In this document: one piece after another, positions 7,387 to 13,326 of the stretch
Layout of the letters: each line of letters begins with the position of its first letter
Position numbering within the stretch: position 1 is the stretch's first letter
Assembly: GCA_023264135.1 (NCBI GenBank)
Contig: JALQSZ010000018.1
Span: 1 to 13,377, forward strand
Origin: Acidimicrobiales bacterium
Lineage (GTDB): Bacteria > Actinomycetota > Acidimicrobiia > Acidimicrobiales > Acidimicrobilacustridaceae
DNA: 13,377 nucleotides
Reading direction: 5' to 3'
The notes under the pieces: model-generated
Database searches by the model: none
What the model saw: only the letters and a program-made list of their open reading frames with translations
Told to the model about the DNA's origin: nothing
Position numbers and translations under genes: made by a program

Positions 7387-8429
7387 CGGCCAGTGACTGC
7401 GGTTGGGTTCTGCGACGGAGCGATGACCGGTGCATGCACGGTCGACAGAAGGCGGGCGAGGATTTGTTCCACCGAAAGCCCCTGCGCAAGTGCTTCATAG
7501 GACGGCACAACGCGGTGACGCAGAACATCGGGCGCAATGTCGAAGATGTCTTGCGGCAACACGTACGAACGACCGCGCATGAGGGCAAGCGCGCGACCGC
7601 CGGCAACGAGGCCGAGCGATGCGCGTGGACTTCCGCCCCACGAAATGAGTTCGGAAAGTTCGGGGAGTCCGTATGCGGCGGGTTCGCGAGTGGCGAGCAC
7701 GAGACGCACCGCGTAATCAGCGACCGCGGGAGCCACATGAACCGCGTCGCACGCGGCTTGTAATTGAATGAGTTGCTCAAGACTCAGAACTTGTTGTGCT
7801 TTGGGAGCACCAACGCCCATTCGCGCAACGATCTGCGCTTCTTCTGCAGCGGTTGGGTAACCGACAACAACTTTCATAAGGAAGCGATCGCGCTGCGCTT
7901 CGGGCAGTGGGTAGACGCCTTCACTTTCGATCGGGTTCTGCGTTGCGAGCACGAGGAAGGGTTCGGGAACTTTCTTTGTAACGCCGGCAATCGAGACCTG
8001 GTGTTCGGCCATGACCTCGAGCAATGCCGACTGCACCTTTGCGGGGGCGCGATTGATTTCGTCGGCGAGAACGATGTTGGCGAAGACTGGACCCCATTCG
8101 ATGTCGAAGGTTTCATTCGACGCACGGAAGATGCGTGTGCCAATGAGGTCGGCGGGGAGAAGGTCGGGAGTGAACTGCAAGCGGTTGTAATTGCCACCAA
8201 TCACCGTGGCGAGTGTTTCGACTGCGAGCGTCTTGGCCAGACCGGGCACGCCTTCAAGAAGAACGTGGCCGCGGGCAAGAAGGCCAACAAAGAGTCGTTC
8301 AATCGCCCGGTCCTGACCGACGATGACCTTCTTCATCTCCATGAGGGCCGATTCAAGGAGCGCCGCGTCCGCTGAACGAGCTGCGGTGCTGTCCGCAGGG
8401 GCCGGAGCGGAGGGGTAGGGATCAGTCAT
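7383..8429 (-). CDS. moxR: MoxR-family AAA+ ATPase
   Basis: MoxR proteins are hexameric AAA+ ATPases thought to act as chaperones that mature or activate partner complexes, usually with VWA-domain adaptors. The 348-residue protein shows the MoxR form of Walker A, GVPGLAKT (60-67, Lys66), Walker B NIVLADEIN (Asp123, Glu124), sensor 1 in LATQNPIE (Asn165), the arginine-finger region EAQRDRF (Arg180, Arg182) and a sensor-2-like GGSPRAS. The first 20 residues are a Pro/Ala/Ser-rich tail typical of actinobacterial members. The frame is open far upstream, but ATG 8429 is chosen because AGGAG lies 6 nt before it and homology starts soon after. It leads a three-gene reverse operon (moxR, DUF58, VWA) and is divergent from a two-component system. 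The client is not known. Confidence 0.94.
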   Translation of the reverse strand: MTDPYPSAPAPADSTAARSADAALLESALMEMKKVIVGQDRAIERLFVGLLARGHVLLEGVPGLAKTLAVETLATVIGGNYNRLQFTPDLLPADLIGTRIFRASNETFDIEWGPVFANIVLADEINRAPAKVQSALLEVMAEHQVSIAGVTKKVPEPFLVLATQNPIESEGVYPLPEAQRDRFLMKVVVGYPTAAEEAQIVARMGVGAPKAQQVLSLEQLIQLQAACDAVHVAPAVADYAVRLVLATREPAAYGLPELSELISWGGSPRASLGLVAGGRALALMRGRSYVLPQDIFDIAPDVLRHRVVPSYEALAQGLSVEQILARLLSTVHAPVIAPSQNPTAVTGR

Positions 8430-8435
8430 CGGGTT

Positions 8436-8440
8436 CTCCT
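8436..8440 (-). promoter_or_regulatory. Ribosome binding site of moxR
   Basis: Read on the reverse strand, AGGAG is 6 nt before ATG 8429. It decides the moxR start within a frame that otherwise stays open another 400 bases upstream. Confidence 0.75.
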
Positions 8441-8515
8441 GAGAGGGGAATGGGGAGGTTGGGGCGTTGTGGGTCGCAGTCATGGAGCGAAGGGGACCAC
8501 ATCGGACCGAAGACC

Positions 8516-8544
8516 ACCATAAAGCCGAGAAAGAATTCTGTCCT
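8516..8544 (-). promoter_or_regulatory. Candidate sigma-70-type promoter of the moxR operon
   Basis: Reverse-strand AGGACA (8544-8539, four of six matches to TTGACA) and TATGGT (8521-8516, four of six to TATAAT and a fit to the actinobacterial TANNNT) are separated by 17 bp. Transcription would begin near 8509, giving a leader of about 80 nt. This is motif matching by eye only. Three GACC repeats (8495-8517) overlap the -10 and start region. Confidence 0.35.
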
Positions 8545-8602
8545 TCGCTGTGTCGCGGCGCACGACCGCTGTCAGTGCAAGGGGGAGAGGAGTCTGGGGC
8601 GG

Positions 8603-8608
8603 TACCGT
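8603..8608 (+). promoter_or_regulatory. Candidate -10 element giving a leaderless response-regulator mRNA
   Basis: TACCGT fits the actinobacterial TANNNT -10 pattern and ends 7 nt before the GTG at 8616, so transcription would begin at or next to the start codon. The nearest purine-rich stretch (GAGAGGAG, 8585-8592) is 23 nt away, too far to serve as a ribosome site for this GTG. A leaderless message is therefore the simplest reading. Confidence 0.4.
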
Positions 8609-8615
8609 CAACGCC

Positions 8616-9290
8616 GTGCGAGTACTTGTGGTTGACGATGAAGTCGATTTGGCCGAGGCGGTGGCGCGTGGTTTGCGCCGAGAGGGCTACGCCGTCGACG
8701 TGTCCAACGACGGAGCCGACGCGCTCGACAAAGTCATGGTGAATACCTACGACCTGTTGTGTCTCGACATCACCATGCCGGGTATCGACGGGCGTGAAGT
8801 CTGTCAGCGGGTCAGAGCCGAAGCCGACCCTCAACCGCGAATTTTGATGCTCACGGCCCGCGATGGGCTCGAAGATCGCGTCGCTGGCCTGGACGACGGT
8901 GCCGACGACTATCTCGTGAAGCCCTTCGCGTTTCCGGAACTACTCGCTCGAGTTCGGTCGCTCTTGCGTCGAGATTCGCGCGCTGTTTCTTCGGTCACGG
9001 TGGTGGGTGAACTCGAACTCGACGACGCACGCCACGAAGCCAAGCGTGGGTCGCGTCGCCTTGATCTCACCGCAAAGGAATTCGCACTCCTGCGCTATTT
9101 CATGCTTCACGCTGGCGAAGTCATTTCACAAGAGTCGCTACTTGAACACGTGTGGGACGAACACGCCGATCCGTTCACCAATACGGTGCGTGTCACGGTT
9201 GGCACGCTTCGCCGCAAGGTGTCGATCGGCGACGAGACCCCGCTCATCGAAACCGTCATCGGTTCGGGATACCGATTGCTCGATCCGTGA
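8616..9290 (+). CDS. OmpR/PhoB-family response regulator (MprA-like)
   Basis: This is a DNA-binding regulator switched by phosphorylation from the kinase encoded next to it. The 224-residue protein has a receiver domain (1 to about 115) with the acidic pocket Asp7-Asp8, phospho-acceptor Asp51 in LCLDITMPG, Thr80 in LMLTARD and Lys102 in YLVKPF. A winged-helix output domain follows (about 125-224, including DLTAKEFALLRYFM, VTVGTLRRKV and the closing VIGSGYRLLDP). GTG 8616 gives the usual beginning RVLVVDDE; the earlier in-frame GTG 8550 would add 22 unconserved residues. The TGA overlaps the kinase GTG (GTGA). With the downstream HtrA-like gene the order equals mycobacterial mprA-mprB-pepD. 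Likely targets are its own operon, the protease and perhaps the divergent moxR operon; this is inference. Confidence 0.94.
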   Translation: MRVLVVDDEVDLAEAVARGLRREGYAVDVSNDGADALDKVMVNTYDLLCLDITMPGIDGREVCQRVRAEADPQPRILMLTARDGLEDRVAGLDDGADDYLVKPFAFPELLARVRSLLRRDSRAVSSVTVVGELELDDARHEAKRGSRRLDLTAKEFALLRYFMLHAGEVISQESLLEHVWDEHADPFTNTVRVTVGTLRRKVSIGDETPLIETVIGSGYRLLDP

Positions 9291-10594
9291 TCGATCCGCA
9301 TCTCACCGCACCCGACGACGATCGGCACGAAGTGCAAGGCGAACAGTCGCGTTCGCAGAGCGCAGTTCGAACTCGTCTTCATTCGCGCAGTTACCGCGCA
9401 TCGAGCCGTTTGCCGGCCTGGATGGGTTCAATTCGATTCCGACTGACGGCGGTGTGGTCGATTCTTGTCTTTGGTCTCGCTGCGCTTGTAGTTGGCGGCA
9501 TCTATCTCGGACTTCACAATTCACTCAGTAATCAAAAGATTTCTGCCACTGCTTTTCAGGTGGGCGGCATCACGTTCATCCAACCCGATCAAGCGCAACT
9601 CGTGCAGCGAGCGGTGAATGAACGAGCTCTCGACGCCTTGCGTGTGTATTCGTTCTGGGCATTGCTCGCATTGTTTTTCACCAGCCTTGTCATCGGTTGG
9701 ATCGTGAGCGGTCGAATGCTCCGTCCTCTCGGTGAAATTTCCAACACTGTTCGCGAGATCCAAGCGAGTGATCTCAAGCAACGCATTGATCTTGGTGGAC
9801 CCAATGACGAACTTCGTCAGTTGGCCGACACATTCGACGACATGCTTGGTCGACTCGATGAAGCTTTCGAAGGGCAACGTCAATTCATTCACGAAGCGAG
9901 TCACGAACTTCGCAATCCACTTGCCGTTATCCGTACGAATCTCGAAGTGACGCTTTCAGATCCAGACGCGAGTGCAGAAGATCTTCGACACACAGCGGAA
10001 GTCGTTGAACGTTCCTCGGAACGTATGGCGCGATTAGTGGACGATCTTCTTGTGTATGCGCGAAAGGGAACGTTGTCGCTTGAGCGCGATCCGGTTGATG
10101 TCGCGTTGTTGATTGGTGAAGCCGCCGAGGAGTTCAACGCATCTGCCGTTGCTGCTGGTGTGCATCTTGTGCATCACGCACCTGCAGGTCTTTGGGTGAT
10201 TGGTGATCGTCTCGCGCTTCGCCAAGCGCTCGGCAATCTCCTCGCGAATGCCATTCGCTATTCGCCTGAAGGCACCACCGTGCGCCTTCGGGGCGGTCTC
10301 GATGGCCCGTGGATCTGGATGGCGGTTGAAGATCAAGGACCGGGGATCGACCCCGAAAATCAGGATCGGGTATTCCAGCGATTCTGGCGAGGCAATCCCA
10401 AGGAGGGTCGTGAGCAGGGTCGGAGCGGACTCGGTCTCACCATTGTTCGACAGATCGCTGAAGCGCACGGTGGCGAAGTGAAATTGGTATCGCAGGTCGA
10501 TCACGGTTCCGCTTTTGCCGTGTGGCTCCCGGCATTGGCCCCGGCGCAATCGCCGGCACCGCCACAGGCGACTCCCGTTCCTCCGTCCGCCTAG
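9287..10594 (+). CDS. Sensor histidine kinase (MprB-like)
   Basis: This membrane kinase autophosphorylates and passes the phosphate to the regulator encoded just before it. From GTG 9287 it has 435 residues: a polar, partly basic lead (1-50), TM1 (about 53-76), a short outside loop (about 77-120), TM2 (about 121-141), HAMP (about 143-195), the H box FIHEASHELRNPLA with His206, an N box with NLLANAIRYSP, a G1 box DQGPGID, a G2 box GRSGLGLTIVRQ and a Pro/Ala-rich tail. The start is chosen for the GTGA overlap with the regulator stop, which implies translational coupling. ATG 9422 (residue 46, just before TM1) is the main alternative and would remove the lead. The outside loop of about 44 residues is too small for a usual sensor domain. 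The gene ends in tandem TAG codons. Confidence 0.92.
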   Translation: MIDPHLTAPDDDRHEVQGEQSRSQSAVRTRLHSRSYRASSRLPAWMGSIRFRLTAVWSILVFGLAALVVGGIYLGLHNSLSNQKISATAFQVGGITFIQPDQAQLVQRAVNERALDALRVYSFWALLALFFTSLVIGWIVSGRMLRPLGEISNTVREIQASDLKQRIDLGGPNDELRQLADTFDDMLGRLDEAFEGQRQFIHEASHELRNPLAVIRTNLEVTLSDPDASAEDLRHTAEVVERSSERMARLVDDLLVYARKGTLSLERDPVDVALLIGEAAEEFNASAVAAGVHLVHHAPAGLWVIGDRLALRQALGNLLANAIRYSPEGTTVRLRGGLDGPWIWMAVEDQGPGIDPENQDRVFQRFWRGNPKEGREQGRSGLGLTIVRQIAEAHGGEVKLVSQVDHGSAFAVWLPALAPAQSPAPPQATPVPPSA

Positions 10595-10606
10595 TAGCGG
10601 AAAATG

Positions 10607-10632
10607 AGCCGAATCTCGTCTTTCGTTCGGCT
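10607..10632 (+). terminator. Weak hairpin after the histidine kinase gene
   Basis: AGCCGAA (10607-10613) and TTCGGCT (10626-10632) form a 7-bp stem with a 12-nt loop, starting 12 nt after the kinase stop and followed by only a TTTC tail. It could attenuate rather than end transcription, leaving partial read-through into the protease gene. Confidence 0.3.
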
Positions 10633-10648
10633 TTCGCTGCCCTTCCGT

Positions 10649-10686
10649 ACGTTGCGCACACGTTCACCTCGTGGTGTCCGTACCAT
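10649..10686 (+). promoter_or_regulatory. Candidate promoter/regulator site upstream of the HtrA-like gene
   Basis: ACGTT occurs at 10649-10653 and again at 10660-10664, an 11-bp tandem spacing of the kind OmpR-family regulators bind. TACCAT at 10681-10686 fits a TANNNT -10 and would start transcription near 10693, ahead of the ribosome site at 10705. No convincing -35 is seen, as expected if an activator is needed. This is by-eye evidence and weak. Confidence 0.25.
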
Positions 10687-10704
10687 TCGACCCGAAACCG
10701 CTGC

Positions 10705-10709
10705 AGGAG
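10705..10709 (+). promoter_or_regulatory. Ribosome binding site of the HtrA-like gene
   Basis: AGGAG is 10 nt before ATG 10720. The frame is open back into the kinase gene, so this site decides the start. Confidence 0.6.
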
Positions 10710-10719
10710 CCGATTCGTT

Positions 10720-11967
10720 ATGACCTGGGACAACCAGCCCCCCGCAATGCCACCTCAGCCTCCGACCCCGCCAACGCCGGCTGGAGGATGGGAACCCGCA
10801 CCGATGCCCCCAGCTTGGGGCAGTGGTGGCCCGACCGCGCCGACCCCTCCGGTGCCGCCGGTTCCACCGGCCCCCACCGCCGATGCGTGGGGTGGTGCAC
10901 CAACGCCACCGCCGAATCGCAACGTGACCCCATCTGGTCCGCGTCGTTCGAATTCGTTCCTTCGCGTGGTCGTGGCACTCGTTGTTGTTGCCGGACTGTT
11001 CGGTTTGGGATTTGGAATTCGTTCGCTTATCGACGACAACACGACAACCGTTGTTCGCAGTTCGAGCTCAAACGGTCAAGTGACCACCACTGCAGTCACC
11101 ATTGATCCAGGTTCGGAACCGATTGCGTACGTCGCAGCAACGGTGAGCCCGTCAGTTGTGCAAATTGAAACAAGCGAGGGTCTCGGTTCCGGTGTCGCAT
11201 ACGACACCGACTTGTTCATCACGAATGCACACGTTGTTGGTACCGCCACGACCGTGACCGTTCGTGATTCACACGGCACCGCGGTGAAGGGTCAAGTGCT
11301 TGGCGCTGACACCGGCACCGACATCGCCGTCGTGCGGGCCTCTGGCATTGCTGCACCAGCGGCAAAGTTGGCAACAGAAAAGCCGCATGTTGGCCAGATC
11401 GCGGTTGCCGTCGGAAGCCCTTACGGTCTTGAGCAAACGGTGACCTCAGGCATCGTTTCGGCGGTGAATCGCCCAGTGCCCAATGAGAAGAGCGTCGTCA
11501 TCAATATGATTCAGACCGACGCGTCAATCAACCCCGGCAACTCCGGTGGTGCGCTGGCCAATCGCAATGGCGAGATCATGGGAATTAACTCTTCGATCTA
11601 CAGCGAAACGGGCGAGAACACCGGTATCGGATTCGCGATTCCGATTTCAACGGCCAAGCGCGTCGCTGATCAGCTCGCCGCCGGAAAGACTGTTGCACGG
11701 GCTGGACTTGGTCTTAGTGGTCCGAGCACAACGCCTTCCGGTAGCGCTGGTGCCTATGTGCAAAGCGTGACCAGCGGCGGAGCTGCCGATAGGGCCGGCA
11801 TTAAGTCTGGCGATCTCATCATTGCTGTCGATGGCGTGGCGGTTCGGAGCTTCGACGAACTTCGTGGCATGGCCAGCGGGTACAGCCCTGGCGACACGGT
11901 GGTCGTCGAGATCAACCGAGACGGCAAGATTCTCGACGTCGATGTCACCCTCGGAACGCTGAAGTAA
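10720..11967 (+). CDS. htrA: HtrA/DegP-like membrane serine protease with PDZ domain (PepD-like)
   Basis: HtrA proteases degrade or refold damaged proteins outside the cytoplasmic membrane. The 415-residue protein starts with a cytoplasmic tail rich in Pro, Gly, Ala and Trp (1 to about 75, with PPP and repeated PP-x-P runs). One helix follows (about 81-101), then a Ser/Thr-rich linker, a trypsin-like domain with triad His171 (TNAHVVG), Asp201 (GTDIAVV) and Ser275 (NPGNSGGAL), and one PDZ domain (about 340-415, including GAADRAGIKSGDLIIAVDG). All catalytic residues are present. Length and layout resemble mycobacterial PepD, and the gene follows a regulator/kinase pair as pepD follows mprAB. 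It lies 125 bp after the kinase, so it may use both read-through and its own promoter. A GC-rich hairpin ends the unit. The physiological substrate cannot be told from sequence. Confidence 0.94.
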   Translation: MTWDNQPPAMPPQPPTPPTPAGGWEPAPMPPAWGSGGPTAPTPPVPPVPPAPTADAWGGAPTPPPNRNVTPSGPRRSNSFLRVVVALVVVAGLFGLGFGIRSLIDDNTTTVVRSSSSNGQVTTTAVTIDPGSEPIAYVAATVSPSVVQIETSEGLGSGVAYDTDLFITNAHVVGTATTVTVRDSHGTAVKGQVLGADTGTDIAVVRASGIAAPAAKLATEKPHVGQIAVAVGSPYGLEQTVTSGIVSAVNRPVPNEKSVVINMIQTDASINPGNSGGALANRNGEIMGINSSIYSETGENTGIGFAIPISTAKRVADQLAAGKTVARAGLGLSGPSTTPSGSAGAYVQSVTSGGAADRAGIKSGDLIIAVDGVAVRSFDELRGMASGYSPGDTVVVEINRDGKILDVDVTLGTLK

Positions 11968-11993
11968 CGCAGGTTTCAAACGGGTCGTTGTCG

Positions 11994-12017
11994 GTGGTCG
12001 CCCCAAGGGGCGGCCAC
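11994..12017 (+). terminator. Probable terminator after the HtrA-like gene
   Basis: A GC-rich stem of 10 bp (arms 11994-12003 and 12008-12017, one G-T pair) closes on a CAAG loop. It begins 26 nt after the protease TAA; two to three further pairs are possible at the base. The following sequence has only a TTT, so it is a stem-dominated terminator of the kind common in high-GC bacteria. Confidence 0.6.
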
Positions 12018-12096
12018 TGGCGCGTTTGGGCTCACGGTGGGCTCGGCGGTGCTCGACGAGGCGCATTCGCCCGGATGAGCCACAAGAGCGGCCCAC

Positions 12097-12102
12097 TAGG
12101 CT
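12097..12102 (+). promoter_or_regulatory. Candidate -10 element of ftsY
   Basis: TAGGCT fits TANNNT and ends 9 nt before the ATG at 12112. No Shine-Dalgarno sequence is seen before this ATG, so ftsY may be transcribed with a leader of only a few bases or none. No clear -35 is visible. Confidence 0.35.
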
Positions 12103-12111
12103 GACCAGCCC

Positions 12112-13326
12112 ATGACCGTGATCCTCATCATCGTTGCCGTTGTCGTTCTTCTGGGCCTGATTGTCGGGCTCGGATTCATCGCCCCTCGCAATCGTCGCGG
12201 CGTTATCGAGCCACCGTCGAAACGGCGCGCTCCGGTCGACGATCGTGTTGTACCCGCGGAAGAAGCCGCTCGGGCGGCGCTTGTCGAAGCCGAGGTCGAT
12301 GCAGATCTCGAAACTCGCGTGCCTGTCGAAGAACTCGTTGACGAGGTTGTTCGCGACGAAGTTGATGTTGACGTCGTCGACGAAGTCGAGATTGTTGAAA
12401 CCGAAGCGGTTGAGGTCGTTGCTGAGCGGCCGCGCTTCCGTGATCGTCTCGGAAAAGCTCGTGCCGCGTTGTCGGGCGCGTTGGGAACAATCGCTGGTCG
12501 TTCCAAGATCGATGCTGAGACTTGGGATGAACTCGAAGAAGCGCTCATCCTCGCCGATGTAGGCGTTGCCTCAACGCAGGAACTTCTCGATCACCTTCGC
12601 GATCGAGTCAAAGCCGATGGCCTTTCCAACGGCGAAGAACTGCTCGGCGCATTGAAAGCAGAGATGACCGATCGGCTGAGCGGTTTTGATCGTGACCTCA
12701 AGATGTCAACCGACGCAGGTCCATCGGTGTGGCTCTTCGTCGGCGTCAATGGAGTGGGGAAGACCACCACTATCGGGAAATTGGGTGTGCGCGAAGTTCG
12801 TGAAGGCCACACCGTGCTCATGGCCGCCGGAGACACATTCCGCGCCGCTGCAGCCGAGCAACTCGGTATGTGGGCTGAGCGTGCAGGCGCGGAACTCGTT
12901 CGCGGAAATGAAGGTGGCGACCCGAGTGCTGTCATCTTCGATGGCGTCGAAGCTGCCAATGCCCGCAACATTGATCTCGTGCTCGCCGATACCGCTGGTC
13001 GCCTTCATAACAAGGTCAACCTGATGGAAGAACTCAGCAAAGTTCGCCGAGTCGCCGAGAAGGGAGCCGGAACGGTGACCGAGGTGTTGCTGGTGATCGA
13101 TGCGACCACCGGCCAGAACGGTTTGGTGCAAGCCAAACAGTTCACCGAAGCGGTTGAACTCACCGGCGTTGTACTCACCAAACTCGATGGTTCAGCCAAG
13201 GGTGGCATTGTCATTGCCATTCACGATCAACTGGGAATTCCGGTGAAGTTGGTTGGCCTTGGTGAAGGCGCTGAAGATCTCGTTCCATTCGATGCAAATG
13301 AATTCGTGGAGGCATTGTTCGCATGA
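12112..13326 (+). CDS. ftsY: Signal recognition particle receptor FtsY
   Basis: FtsY is the GTPase receptor that docks SRP-bound ribosomes at the membrane for co-translational insertion. The 404-residue protein has an N-terminal membrane helix (about 2-24) followed by Pro-Arg-Asn-Arg-Arg, then an acidic Glu/Asp/Val-rich linker (to about 105), the N domain helices (RPRFRDRLGKARAAL onward) and the SRP-type G domain: G1 GVNGVGKTT (211-219, Lys217), GDTFRAAAAEQL, G3 DTAGR (Asp293), G4 TKLDG (356-360) and GLGEGAEDL near the end. A membrane-anchored FtsY is typical of actinobacteria, unlike the peripheral E. coli form. The start fits the immediate membrane helix. Its TGA overlaps the next ATG (ATGA). 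It commonly lies near rnc-smc; here two operons intervene. Confidence 0.97.
   Translation: MTVILIIVAVVVLLGLIVGLGFIAPRNRRGVIEPPSKRRAPVDDRVVPAEEAARAALVEAEVDADLETRVPVEELVDEVVRDEVDVDVVDEVEIVETEAVEVVAERPRFRDRLGKARAALSGALGTIAGRSKIDAETWDELEEALILADVGVASTQELLDHLRDRVKADGLSNGEELLGALKAEMTDRLSGFDRDLKMSTDAGPSVWLFVGVNGVGKTTTIGKLGVREVREGHTVLMAAGDTFRAAAAEQLGMWAERAGAELVRGNEGGDPSAVIFDGVEAANARNIDLVLADTAGRLHNKVNLMEELSKVRRVAEKGAGTVTEVLLVIDATTGQNGLVQAKQFTEAVELTGVVLTKLDGSAKGGIVIAIHDQLGIPVKLVGLGEGAEDLVPFDANEFVEALFA

Noticed and set aside
7764..8375. Forward open frame of 203 codons opposite moxR
   Set aside because: It is an antisense shadow of the intact MoxR gene, with no recognisable domain and no ribosome site.
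8430..8834. Upstream extension of the moxR reading frame
   Set aside because: The extension would cross the divergent promoter region and overlap the response regulator on the other strand. ATG 8429 has a well-placed AGGAG and fits family length.
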